DNA from: Desnuesiella massiliensis
Lineage (GTDB): Bacteria; Bacillota; Clostridia; Clostridiales; Clostridiaceae
Direction of reading: 5' to 3'
DNA length: 64,000 nucleotides
Assembly: GCF_001403615.1 (NCBI RefSeq)
Contig: NZ_LN879456.1
Location: 124,001 to 188,000, forward strand
The position numbers and the translations under genes were made by a program. Positions 27,049-34,925 of the stretch are shown one piece after another. Positions within the stretch are counted from its first letter, which is position 1, and each line of letters opens with the position of its first letter. The notes beneath the pieces are model-generated. The model saw only the letters and a list, made by a program, of their open reading frames with translations, was not told the DNA's origin and did no database searches.

Positions 27049-27507
27049 CTAAAACATCTCTAAAACAATCAATGGATCAAAATATACTACATAGTTATCT
27101 ATTTCACAATATAGACCATATTTTTCTTTATAATTTATTAGGGCATTCTCAAGAAACTCTTCTGTAACATTTAAATATTCGGCTAATTCATATCTATTTT
27201 TTGCTCCGGATTTATATCCATTTACCAAATCAATAATTCCAATCAACCTTTTATAAGCCCAATACCGAGCTCGCCTTTCTTGCTTTAGGCTAACTATATT
27301 TGCAGCATCTAAGATATTTCCACTAGAAGTATAGTGGTGTCCTAGCTCTTCTGCAAGTACGCAGCGTTTTTCATTTACTGTTTCTATATTTTTATTTAAA
27401 GCTATTGTATTATCTGCATATAACCCGCTGCTTTTACCCTTGAATTTCATTTCAACTACTTCTATGCCCTGTTTTTCAGCTTCATATAAAAGTTCGTCAT
27501 ATGTCAT
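27049..27507 (-). CDS. ImmA/IrrE-family metallopeptidase
   Basis: 152 aa. Zinc motif HExxH in the variant form AEELGHHYT (Glu-Leu-Gly-His-His) near residue 55, typical of ImmA/IrrE antirepressor proteases. In ICEBs1, ImmA cleaves the ImmR repressor. Here the gene lies directly downstream of a repressor gene in the same direction (24 bp gap), so it probably inactivates that repressor on a stress signal. Start ATG 27507 after a GAGGGG site. Confidence 0.88.
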   Translation of the reverse strand: MTYDELLYEAEKQGIEVVEMKFKGKSSGLYADNTIALNKNIETVNEKRCVLAEELGHHYTSSGNILDAANIVSLKQERRARYWAYKRLIGIIDLVNGYKSGAKNRYELAEYLNVTEEFLENALINYKEKYGLYCEIDNYVVYFDPLIVLEMF

Positions 27508-27531
27508 ATAAACCCCTCAATTCCCTTTACT

Positions 27532-27951
27532 CTACTTTTTTTTCTTAGACAGTATAAACTTAATAAAGTTCTCTATATCCTCTACGTCTTCGTCTGTAAA
27601 CTCTTCGCCTTTAAAATGTGCTGCTAAGGTCTGGATTTTATTTTCTGCAGCTACCTTTGATATTCTATCAATAGGCTTTTCTATAGAAGATTTTTCGTAT
27701 TCCTCTTTAACTGAATAATTTCTATTACTTAAGGGATAGGCTTGATTCTCAGATTTTTCTTCTGAATTAAGTAAGTAATCAATGGATACATTAAAGTATT
27801 TAGATAATTTAAATAAGGTTTCATTACTGCCTTTATTTTTACCGCTTTCAATCATACCTATGGTAGATTGACCAACTCCTATTACATCAGCAAGCTGCTT
27901 TTGGGTTAATCTCTTGCTTTCTCTAAGCTTTTTTATTTTACCGCCCAACAA
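27532..27951 (-). CDS. XRE-family repressor of the tail locus
   Basis: 139 aa from a TTG at 27951, which has AGAGGTG six bases upstream; a TTG at 27969 would precede that site. N-terminal Cro/CI helix-turn-helix (KKLRESKRLTQKQLADVIGV then GQSTIGMIESGK) and an acidic C-terminal tail. It probably represses the sigma-like activator and itself by binding ATCATTTTAAATGAT-type sites in the 27971-28126 region. Paired with the ImmA-like protease. Confidence 0.88.
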   Translation of the reverse strand: MLGGKIKKLRESKRLTQKQLADVIGVGQSTIGMIESGKNKGSNETLFKLSKYFNVSIDYLLNSEEKSENQAYPLSNRNYSVKEEYEKSSIEKPIDRISKVAAENKIQTLAAHFKGEEFTDEDVEDIENFIKFILSKKKK

Positions 27952-27970
27952 ATTAATCACCTCTATCAAT

Positions 27971-28126
27971 ATTTTATCATTTTAAATGATAAAATCAATG
28001 ATAATTTAAAGAATTTACAAGAAAAATTTAGCAATACTGGTTTATTTATTTTAAATGATGTATAACATGATTTTTTATGATGTGACATCAATCATTTTAA
28101 ATGATAATATAATCACATAAAATGAT
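27971..28126. promoter_or_regulatory. Repressor operator cluster
   Basis: Perfect palindrome ATCATTTTAAATGAT at 27976-27990 (extended to 25 bp, 27971-27995) and again at 28091-28105. A one-sided match (TTATTTTAAATGAT) is at 28046-28059 and a weaker one (ATCACATAAAATGAT) at 28112-28126. The sites lie between the repressor and activator genes, as expected for control of divergent promoters. Confidence 0.75.
28082..28110 (+). promoter_or_regulatory. Probable early rightward promoter overlapped by an operator
   Basis: GTGACA (28082-28087), 17 bp, TAATAT (28105-28110). The perfect operator at 28091-28105 fills the spacer, so repressor binding would exclude RNA polymerase. Confidence 0.55.
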
Positions 28127-28168
28127 TAATAAAAATTAATTTTGAGAAGGTACATAGGGGGTATATAA

Positions 28169-28621
28169 ATGATAAATAAAGATTTACTTAAAAAAACTGA
28201 AGGAGTACTTTTAAATTATAAAACCATTAAAGCTGAAATTAATAATTTGTTATTAGAAATAGAAGAAGTGGAAGCTGAATATAAAGGAGTAAGTGATATT
28301 ACATACGGAGAAAAAACTGGAGCTACAAATAAATTTAATTCTAGCGTAGAAAATGAGGTTTTAAATAAAATAAAAGTAGTGGAAAAGCTATCTAGAGAAA
28401 TGGAAAGTAAGAAAAGACTTATATCTAAAATAGATAATGCCATGGGCACCTTAGAAGAAACAGAGAAGAGAATAATTGAATTAAGGTGCTTTGAAGGATA
28501 TAACTGGAATAAGGTTGGTATGATACTTAATATGGATGGGGATTATTGCTGTAGAATTAAGAGAGCTGCTATAAATAAAATAATACCTTTGGTATGGGTC
28601 TTCAATAAATATGCAAATTAA
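28169..28621 (+). CDS. Sigma-factor-like late activator (Xpf/ArpU-like)
   Basis: 150 aa. The N-terminal two thirds look like coiled coil (many Glu/Lys/Leu). The C-terminal 45 residues resemble sigma region 4 (EETEKRIIELRCFEG then YNWNKVGMILNMDGDYCCRI, a helix-turn-helix). In PBSX the sigma-like Xpf turns on the late operon, and this gene holds the same place between repressor and structural genes. ATG 28169 has an AGGGGG site. It could act as activator or antiterminator at the leader that follows. Confidence 0.7.
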   Translation: MINKDLLKKTEGVLLNYKTIKAEINNLLLEIEEVEAEYKGVSDITYGEKTGATNKFNSSVENEVLNKIKVVEKLSREMESKKRLISKIDNAMGTLEETEKRIIELRCFEGYNWNKVGMILNMDGDYCCRIKRAAINKIIPLVWVFNKYAN

Positions 28622-28664
28622 TTCCGTAAAAAATCCAGAAAGAAGTCTTAAAAATTCTATAACA

Positions 28665-28693
28665 TTTACAGAAACCATGTGTTAGTATAGTAT
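28665..28693 (+). promoter_or_regulatory. Probable late promoter of the tail operon
   Basis: TTTACA (28665-28670), 17 bp, TAGTAT (28688-28693); TATAGT at 15 bp is an alternative. The predicted start is near 28700, exactly where the structured leader begins. Confidence 0.55.
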
Positions 28694-28700
28694 CATAGAA

Positions 28701-28737
28701 AATAAGGGTAACGGAGCTAGGGCTTCTAATCCTTATT
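28701..28737 (+). promoter_or_regulatory. Structured 5' leader of the late transcript
   Basis: Outer stem AATAAGG / CCTTATT (28701-28707 and 28731-28737) encloses an inner stem GGAGC / GCTTC. Together they would form a hairpin at the very 5' end of the late RNA, ahead of the terminator at 28753. The CTTCTAA loop sequence resembles a tRNA-Arg anticodon arm, but there is no full tRNA. Confidence 0.5.
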
Positions 28738-28752
28738 AAATAATTCTATATT

Positions 28753-28780
28753 AAAGGCATCTAGTTCACTAGATGTCTTT
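28753..28780 (+). terminator. Leader terminator ahead of the tail genes
   Basis: A 12-bp stem with one G-U pair (AAAGGCATCTAG / CTAGATGTCTTT), loop TTCA, then TT. It stands about 80 nt after the predicted late start and before all structural genes, so it must be passed or overcome. Confidence 0.8.
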
Positions 28781-28844
28781 TTACATTTCAACTATTTATT
28801 ACATCTAAAGAATGGTTATTTCATTATATGAGGGAGGTGAGGGC

Positions 28845-29027
28845 ATGCAAATAAGAGATATGGTAGGAATGGATATAAAACAAAATATTGAAAGCACTTT
28901 AGAAAAATCTAAGGTAAAGTACTACCAGCAAAAGGAGGATGAGCTAAAAGAAAGAGATATAATAGAACTTATGTCTCAGAGGTGCTATAAGCGCAGCAAG
29001 GGTGGCGCCATAAGGCAGATTAGATGA
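28845..29027 (+). CDS. Small hypothetical tail-locus protein (60 aa)
   Basis: ATG 28845 follows GAGGGAGGTGAGGG; the frame reaches back to 28812, but that ATG lacks a site. The product is basic and helical (IESTLEKSKVKYYQQKEDE), with an Arg/Lys-rich end. No family recognised. It is the first gene after the leader terminator, so it is probably co-expressed with the tail genes. Confidence 0.6.
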   Translation: MQIRDMVGMDIKQNIESTLEKSKVKYYQQKEDELKERDIIELMSQRCYKRSKGGAIRQIR

Positions 29028-29116
29028 TTTAATAATTGGGTCCTGTAATAAATAGTTAAATTAGAAAGATGACTGCTTTATTAGTGCAACATTAAATTGG
29101 AGGTTGTATATAGTAC

Positions 29117-29551
29117 ATGATAAGCGCAAATGATTTTAAGAAACAAATCAAGGAAGTACTAGCGATAGAGTTTCCAAATACAAGTGTATATGATGAAGGA
29201 ACAGAGCAGGGATTTAATAAGCCTTGCTTTTTTGTTAAGGTATTAAACTCTAGTCAAAGTAAAGAGCTGAGCAGCAAATATACTAGGAGCTTAACTTTTG
29301 ACATTAGTTATTTTAGCAATAAAGAAAGTATAAACTCAGATTTTAATGATACTGGGGACAAGCTTTATGAGGTGCTTGAGTATTTACCCATAGATAATAG
29401 TTTATATAGGACTACAGCCATGAATTATAAGGTGGTAGAGGATGTTTTACATTTTACGCTTCAATATAGTTATCATTTTATAAAGAAGGCTGAAACTTCA
29501 GAGCTTATGAATAAATTAACACAGAAAGCTGGTGTAAAAAATGGATCTTAA
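29117..29551 (+). CDS. Phage tail terminator-like protein
   Basis: 144 aa. Size, position just before the sheath gene, and pattern (N-terminal IKEVLAIEFPN, central YTRSLTFDISYF, C-terminal LHFTLQYSYHF strands) fit the clostridial tail terminator family, which caps the tail tube and stops its growth. In a headless particle it would close the distal end. It overlaps the next small gene by 11 bp. Confidence 0.65.
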   Translation: MISANDFKKQIKEVLAIEFPNTSVYDEGTEQGFNKPCFFVKVLNSSQSKELSSKYTRSLTFDISYFSNKESINSDFNDTGDKLYEVLEYLPIDNSLYRTTAMNYKVVEDVLHFTLQYSYHFIKKAETSELMNKLTQKAGVKNGS

Positions 29552-29732
29552 AATACAGGTTAATAATAGCATTGAAAATCAGGCTGCGTTTAGTAAAGAA
29601 CAAATAGTATCCTCAGATAAATTTTCGCTTATTGAAAGAGATATATTAAATGCTTTATTAGAGGATAAACAATATACTTTACATGAAGTTAAGGGAATTT
29701 TAGATAATTTTAATAATAAGGAGGTAAAATAG
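29541..29732 (+). CDS. Small hypothetical protein before the sheath gene (63 aa)
   Basis: It starts inside the end of the tail terminator gene and abuts the sheath start, so it is translationally coupled. The C-terminal half (SLIERDILNALLEDKQYTLH) is predicted helical. Small genes of this size are common just before contractile sheath genes in clostridial PBSX-like loci. Function unknown. Confidence 0.6.
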   Translation: MDLKIQVNNSIENQAAFSKEQIVSSDKFSLIERDILNALLEDKQYTLHEVKGILDNFNNKEVK

Positions 29733-31049
29733 ATGGCTGGAGGCAATTGGACAAAGCAAAATAAAGTAAGACCAGGAGCATATATAAATTTTAAATCTGA
29801 AAAGAAAGGTGAAAACATTTCAGGAGAGAGAGGGATAGTTACCTTACCTTTAATTCTGCCCTTTGGTCCTGAGAAAAAGGTGCTGGAAGTCAATACAGGC
29901 ACTAATATCTTTGATGTTGTAGGCATTGATATAAATGATAGTTCAGCATTATTAATCCGTGAAGCATTAAAAAGAGCTAATAAAGTATTACTGTATAGAT
30001 TAAACTCAGGGGAAAGAGCCAAGGCTACTCATGAAAATTTAACTATAGAGGCTAAATATAGCGGAACTAAGGGTAATAATGTGAAGATCATAATTCAGAC
30101 TAATATAGTTGATAATACAGCCTTTGATGTAATAACCATGGCAGGAAATATGCAAATTGATAAGCAAAGTGCTGTAAAAACTATAGCAGATTTGAAGGCC
30201 AATCAATTCGTTACTTTTAGTGGTACAGGAACTTTAGCAGCTACAGCAGGAATAAATCTAACAGGTGGTACCGATGGAACTATTACTAACCAAAACTATA
30301 CTGAGTATTTTGAGGCTATAGAGCTATATGAATTTAATACCATGGGTATAGCTACTACAGACTCAAGTTTAAAGGCTGTAGCTGTAAATTTTGTGAAAAG
30401 GCTTAGAGAACAAGAGGGAAGAAAAATACAAGTAGTACTAGAAAAATATCCTGAAGCTGATTATGAAGGGGTAATAAGTGTAAAGAACGGGGTCATTCTA
30501 AGTGACAACACCATCATAACCTCTGATAAAGCAGTTGCCTTTGTAGCTGGAGCTACGGCAGGAGCTGATATAAATCAATCCAATACTTACGTTAGCTATG
30601 AGGGAGCTATGGATGTAGATACTAGATATACCAATGCTGAAATAGAAAGTGCCCTTAAAAATGGAGAGATAGTATTTACTATAAACAATGGTAAGGTGGT
30701 TATTGAACAGGATATTAATACTCTAAAGACTTTCACAGAAGAGAGAAATAAAGACTTTAGAAAAAACAGAGTACTTAGAGTACTTGATGGAATAAATAAA
30801 GAGATCAAATGGCTTTGGGACACAAGATATGTAGGCAAAGGTCATAATAATGAAGATGGAAGAAATCTATTTAAGAAAGATATCATTAAATTACTAGAAA
30901 GCATGCAGGCTGTTAACGCTTTGCAGAATGTGGTGGCAGAGGATGTAGGAATTTTGTCAGGTATTGATAAAGACTCTGTGTTTGTTCAGATTGCTGCTCA
31001 ACCCGTAGATTCTATGGAAAAATTATATATGGAAGTGGAGGTTCGATAA
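29733..31049 (+). CDS. Contractile tail sheath protein (XkdK-like)
   Basis: 438 aa, the normal XkdK length. Seen: the N-terminal GGNWTKQNKVRPGAYINF, typical of Firmicute sheath proteins, a middle beta domain, and the conserved C-terminal RVLDGINKEIKWLWD and LYMEVEV region that forms the sheath mesh. Contraction of the sheath drives the tube through the target envelope. Its presence defines this as a myovirus-type, R-type particle. Confidence 0.93.
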   Translation: MAGGNWTKQNKVRPGAYINFKSEKKGENISGERGIVTLPLILPFGPEKKVLEVNTGTNIFDVVGIDINDSSALLIREALKRANKVLLYRLNSGERAKATHENLTIEAKYSGTKGNNVKIIIQTNIVDNTAFDVITMAGNMQIDKQSAVKTIADLKANQFVTFSGTGTLAATAGINLTGGTDGTITNQNYTEYFEAIELYEFNTMGIATTDSSLKAVAVNFVKRLREQEGRKIQVVLEKYPEADYEGVISVKNGVILSDNTIITSDKAVAFVAGATAGADINQSNTYVSYEGAMDVDTRYTNAEIESALKNGEIVFTINNGKVVIEQDINTLKTFTEERNKDFRKNRVLRVLDGINKEIKWLWDTRYVGKGHNNEDGRNLFKKDIIKLLESMQAVNALQNVVAEDVGILSGIDKDSVFVQIAAQPVDSMEKLYMEVEVR

Positions 31050-31053
31050 TATT

Positions 31054-31518
31054 ATGGGATTTTTTAAATTTGAAGATGCTATTAGCGGTCAAGAGGCCAG
31101 AGCTTATATAACAATTGATGGAAGGAACGAAGAACTGTTCTATGCAAAGAAAATAGAAGCAAAAATAGAAAAAGAAAAAGCTGAAGGAAAAACCTTAGGA
31201 AAAAGAGGTACTCAAAGTAAGGCTAAAGGATGGAAGGGCACTGGAACTCTTACTATTTATTATGCTACTTCTTTGTTTATAGACCTTATGCTTAAATATG
31301 TAAAAACAGGGGTAGACACCTATTTCGATATAATGGTTATAAATGAGGATCCTACAAGTTCCTTAGGAAAACAAACGGTGGTATTAAAGCATTGTAATTT
31401 CAATGACGTTACTGTGGCTGCTTTTGACACAGATGCAGATTTCTTATCAGAAGATATGGCATTTACTTTCTCAGACATAGATTTACTAAATAAATTTAAC
31501 AATCCAACCTTAGGATAG
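31054..31518 (+). CDS. Tail tube protein (XkdM-like)
   Basis: 154 aa, XkdM-type. Seen: GQEARAYITIDGRNEELFYAKK near the N-terminus in outline, a Lys/Gly-rich segment, and the C-terminal FLSEDMAFTFSDIDLLNKF. The protein forms stacked rings of the inner tube inside the sheath. It sits five bases after the sheath stop, as in related loci. Confidence 0.92.
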   Translation: MGFFKFEDAISGQEARAYITIDGRNEELFYAKKIEAKIEKEKAEGKTLGKRGTQSKAKGWKGTGTLTIYYATSLFIDLMLKYVKTGVDTYFDIMVINEDPTSSLGKQTVVLKHCNFNDVTVAAFDTDADFLSEDMAFTFSDIDLLNKFNNPTLG

Positions 31519-31536
31519 AAGTAGGAGGTATTAATA

Positions 31537-31950
31537 ATGAGTAATTTTCAAGATTTTTTAATGGAAAGCTTTGATGAAGTAGAGGTAATAGAAAGAACTC
31601 TGAAAATCGGCGGAAAGGACAGGCCTATGAAATTTAAGCCTATATCTGCTGCTCGTGGCGATGAGCTAAGGAAAAAATGCAGAAAAGTCTCTGTGGTAAA
31701 AGGACAAAAGATGATAGAGACAGATCAGGATAAGTATATTGCTAATTTGATCATAGAGACAACGGTATACCCTGATTTTAAAAGTGCAGAATTACAGAAG
31801 TCCTGGGGAGTTATAGGAGCAGAAGAACTCCTAAAGGCCATGAAAATAAAGATGGTGGATGGAGAATATTCAGTGTTAACTAACCTAGTATCAGAAGTAA
31901 ATGGCTATGATCTAAGCATGCAGGAGCTAATAGAAGAAGCAAAAAATTAA
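31537..31950 (+). CDS. Tail assembly chaperone (XkdN-like), short product
   Basis: 137 aa. Matches XkdN in size, place and sequence style (RTLKIGGKDRPMKFKPIS, VYPDFKSAELQKSWG). It is the G-like partner of the tape-measure chaperone pair. The last codons (GCA AAA AAT TAA) hold a slippery heptamer, and the -1 frame stays open for 63 more codons, so a longer GT-like product is expected in part of the molecules. Confidence 0.88.
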   Translation: MSNFQDFLMESFDEVEVIERTLKIGGKDRPMKFKPISAARGDELRKKCRKVSVVKGQKMIETDQDKYIANLIIETTVYPDFKSAELQKSWGVIGAEELLKAMKIKMVDGEYSVLTNLVSEVNGYDLSMQELIEEAKN

Positions 31951-31995
31951 TAAAGGAGGGCGATGGTGAGGCTAATTATGCCCACTACGCCCTCC
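31941..31995 (+). promoter_or_regulatory. Programmed -1 frameshift signal
   Basis: Slippery A-AAA-AAT at 31941-31947 in phase with the 0 frame. A 7-nt spacer follows, then a perfect 8-bp GC-rich stem GGAGGGCG (31955-31962) with CGCCCTCC (31988-31995). The loop contains a second small stem. This is the textbook layout for -1 frameshifting in tail chaperone genes. Confidence 0.85.
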
Positions 31996-32138
31996 ATAGA
32001 TTAAAGATAAGACCAGGGGTATTAGCTGGTAAATCCCCGCTAGAGCCAATAGATAACAGAGAAAGAGCCTTTATTTATGCTTCCATAGACTTGCATGTGG
32101 AAAAAGAAGCAAAGGCTATGAACAAAGCAAAGAGATAG
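31947..32138 (+). CDS. -1 frame extension of the tail chaperone (T-like part of the fusion)
   Basis: There is no start codon with a site of its own. Entered from the slippery site, the frame reads LIKEGDGEANYAHYALHRLK, continues for 63 codons and stops at TAG 32136-32138. The fusion with the upstream gene would be about 200 aa. In lambda and related tails the longer form bridges the chaperone to the tape measure and tube proteins. The Tyr/His-rich start and IDNRERAFIYASIDL segment are coding-like. Confidence 0.8.
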   Translation, partial: LIKEGDGEANYAHYALHRLKIRPGVLAGKSPLEPIDNRERAFIYASIDLHVEKEAKAMNKAKR

Positions 32139-32149
32139 ATGAAAGAGAG

Positions 32150-34237
32150 GTGATAAATATATCTTCATTAGAAAATTCTTTAGTAATCTTTGATAATATA
32201 GGTAGCTCTATCCAACAAGTTAATAAAAGTTTAAGTTTAACTAAGAATATTACTAAAAACTTTGTTAACTATATAAACATAGATATGAGTGCTATTAATA
32301 GTAACTTCAATACCTATGTAGAATCTTTAAATATCCTATCTGGAGCTCAGGACAAGGCTGCTAAGGGGCAAAAGAATGTTAATGATTCAGTTGAAAAAAG
32401 CTCTAATCCTATTAAGAAATTGTTGGGGGAAGTTAAGGGCTTAGTAAGTGGCTTCCTAGGTTTTGATAATTTAAAATCAGGCATGAAGTTAAGCATAGAA
32501 GGGGCAGCTAAAGCTGAGCAAGATCTATTTAATATTCAAACAGCCCTGGGAAACAAAGAGGTTGGAAAAGCTTATTTTGATAATTTAAAGAAACATGCTA
32601 ATAGTAGTGCCTTTGCTTTTGAAGATTTTGCCAGCAATGCTCGTAATTTTATGGAGATTACTAAGAATACAAATAGTCTAGATAAGCTTGAAAATTTATC
32701 GGAAAGGTTAACCTTATATAATCCAAATCAAGGACTTCAGGGTTCAGGAGATAGTTTAAAGGAAGCTATGTCAGGAAATTTTTCCTCTCTCAAAGAGAAC
32801 TTTGGCTTTGATGAGACGGATACAGGGATACTTAAAGCCTCTAAAAGTACGGAGGATTTTATAGGGAAATTTGATATTTTGCTTAATAAAAAGGGACTTA
32901 CAGAGGAAAGATTAGCGGAGTACAATAGATTGCCTATGCCTCAGCTGGATCAACTTAAGGAAAATTATAGCTCCTCTTTAGCAGAAATAGGTGAAGTTGG
33001 GTTACAAGCTTTAACGCCACTAATGATAAGGTTAAATGAAGGCTTTTCAAGCAGCAATTTCCAAAGGTTTATAAGTATAATGAGTGCTGGATTAAGTACA
33101 ATAATAAATTTAGGAGTAGGTGTGGCAGATATATTTATGAAGATAGCAAGTTTAGTGGTTGATAATTTAGACATTATAGCTCCAATAATCTTAGGGATTG
33201 CAGCTGCTATGATTGTTTATAATGCCACAATGGGGATTGCTTGGTTAACAACCATGAAAGATATTGCTGTTAAAATTTGGCGTACTGTTGTGTCTTGGGC
33301 AGAAACGGCGGCTATATTTGCGCTGATAGTGGCTCAAGATGGCTTAAATGCTGCATTGGCAGCATGCCCTATAACCTGGATTATAATTGCTATAATTATA
33401 CTGATTACATTATTTTATGCTGCTGTAGCAGCGGTGAATCATTTTGCTGGAACCAGTTTATCCGCAACAGGAATGATTGTCGGCGCAATTGCATTTGTAG
33501 GTGCATTTATTTGGAACACCATTATAGGTGTAATTAACGCGGTAATTCAATATCTTTGGACACGTTTTGTTGAACCATTTATTGGAATCATTGAATGGGT
33601 CTTAAATGTGGCAAATGGTGGATTTAATAGTTTTGGTGATGCTGTTGCCAACCTAATTGGTCAAATTATTTCATGGTTTTTATCACTTGGAAAAATAGTC
33701 ACTAAAATTATTGATGCAATATTTGGTACAAGTTGGACATCAGCACTTTCTTCTCTGCAAGATAATGTGCTTGAATGGGGGAAAAACGATAAGGCAATAA
33801 CACTTGATAGAAAAGCGCCTACAATTGACGCAAGGGTAGATTATGGTGATGCATACAATTCAGGGTATAATTTTGGTAAAAATTTAGAGGATAAATTCAG
33901 TTTTAAGATGCCTAAAATGCCTGATACATCTTCCTTAATAAAAGACCAAAGCAATTTGCTAAAGGATTGGAATACACAGCAAACAGATAATTTCAATATG
34001 GGCAACGACAAATTAGATAAAGTAAATGACAACATAGGTATTAGTAATGAAAATCTACAGTTCTTAAGGGATTTAGCAGAGCAGGAGAGCATACAAAACT
34101 TTGTAACCTTAACCCCTACCGTTCAAGTGACTACTGGAGATATAAAGGAAGAAGCTGATATAAATAAAATAATAACTAAAATTGAAAATTACATGCAAAA
34201 TGAGCTTGCTATACAAGCTGAGGGGGTGTATGCTTAA
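32150..34237 (+). CDS. Tail tape measure protein
   Basis: 695 aa. It holds two hydrophobic stretches in the middle (about 325-460), common in tape measures, with helical Ser/Asn/Lys-rich ends. Its length sets tail length; at roughly 0.15 nm per residue this predicts a tail near 100 nm. The GTG at 32150 overlaps the only GA-rich site, so the start is uncertain. From about 33280 to 33850 the codon style changes (more ATT, GCA, CGT), which suggests a recombined segment. Confidence 0.85.
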   Translation: MINISSLENSLVIFDNIGSSIQQVNKSLSLTKNITKNFVNYINIDMSAINSNFNTYVESLNILSGAQDKAAKGQKNVNDSVEKSSNPIKKLLGEVKGLVSGFLGFDNLKSGMKLSIEGAAKAEQDLFNIQTALGNKEVGKAYFDNLKKHANSSAFAFEDFASNARNFMEITKNTNSLDKLENLSERLTLYNPNQGLQGSGDSLKEAMSGNFSSLKENFGFDETDTGILKASKSTEDFIGKFDILLNKKGLTEERLAEYNRLPMPQLDQLKENYSSSLAEIGEVGLQALTPLMIRLNEGFSSSNFQRFISIMSAGLSTIINLGVGVADIFMKIASLVVDNLDIIAPIILGIAAAMIVYNATMGIAWLTTMKDIAVKIWRTVVSWAETAAIFALIVAQDGLNAALAACPITWIIIAIIILITLFYAAVAAVNHFAGTSLSATGMIVGAIAFVGAFIWNTIIGVINAVIQYLWTRFVEPFIGIIEWVLNVANGGFNSFGDAVANLIGQIISWFLSLGKIVTKIIDAIFGTSWTSALSSLQDNVLEWGKNDKAITLDRKAPTIDARVDYGDAYNSGYNFGKNLEDKFSFKMPKMPDTSSLIKDQSNLLKDWNTQQTDNFNMGNDKLDKVNDNIGISNENLQFLRDLAEQESIQNFVTLTPTVQVTTGDIKEEADINKIITKIENYMQNELAIQAEGVYA

Positions 34238-34914
34238 TGGCTGATTACAAGATGTACCTAGGAGTTAATGGTGGGGAGGAAGGTTTTATCCTCCCCGTGA
34301 ATCCTGAGGAAATCAGAATGGACTCATCTAGCAACAACAAAAATTTTGAGGTGATTAATTTAGGGGAGATAACTAAATTACAGCTTCCAAAGCCTAAAGA
34401 GATATCCTTTAAGAGCTATTTTCCTTTACACACTGGTCCTTATGTCAATACAGATAAGGTATTTACTCCAGCTTTTTACATTAACTTGATAGAAAAGTGG
34501 AGAGTGGATAAAAAATATATAAGATTCATATTCATAGGCGGTCCTATAGAGATTAATGATTTATTTAGTATAGAAGATTTTAAATATGGTGAAGTTGGTG
34601 GAGCAGTAGGAGATATTGAATTTGAAATAAAGCTTAAGACCTATGTGCTCTATGCAGCCAAGAAAGTAGTATTTCAAAATAGTATATCTATAGCAGAAAA
34701 TAAAGAACAAATTAAAGTAATAGCTGAAAGCACCTCTCAAAGGCCAGTTGAAAGACCAGCTCCAAAACAGCATGTGGTAAGATCAGGAGATAGCTTATGG
34801 GGTATAGCGAAAAAATATTTAGGTAACGGCAGCAGATATCCAGAAATAGCTAAGCTAAACAATATAAAAAATCCAGACTTAATTTATGTTGGACAAATAA
34901 TAATATTGCCATAG
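34237..34914 (+). CDS. LysM-containing tail/baseplate protein (XkdP-like)
   Basis: 225 aa. The C-terminus is a LysM domain (HVVRSGDSLWGIAKKYLG then NLIYVGQIIILP in outline). The N-terminal 150 residues match XkdP in style (FILPVNPEEIRMDSS). It forms the hub end of the tube in related particles and may touch peptidoglycan. The ATG overlaps the tape measure stop, so translation is coupled. Confidence 0.9.
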   Translation: MADYKMYLGVNGGEEGFILPVNPEEIRMDSSSNNKNFEVINLGEITKLQLPKPKEISFKSYFPLHTGPYVNTDKVFTPAFYINLIEKWRVDKKYIRFIFIGGPIEINDLFSIEDFKYGEVGGAVGDIEFEIKLKTYVLYAAKKVVFQNSISIAENKEQIKVIAESTSQRPVERPAPKQHVVRSGDSLWGIAKKYLGNGSRYPEIAKLNNIKNPDLIYVGQIIILP

Positions 34915-34925
34915 AAGGTGATTAG

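Noticed and set aside
28718..28734. tRNA-Arg (UCU) anticodon-arm-like sequence in the late leader
   Set aside because: Only the arm is present; no acceptor, D or T arms. The stretch is explained better as part of the two-stem leader.
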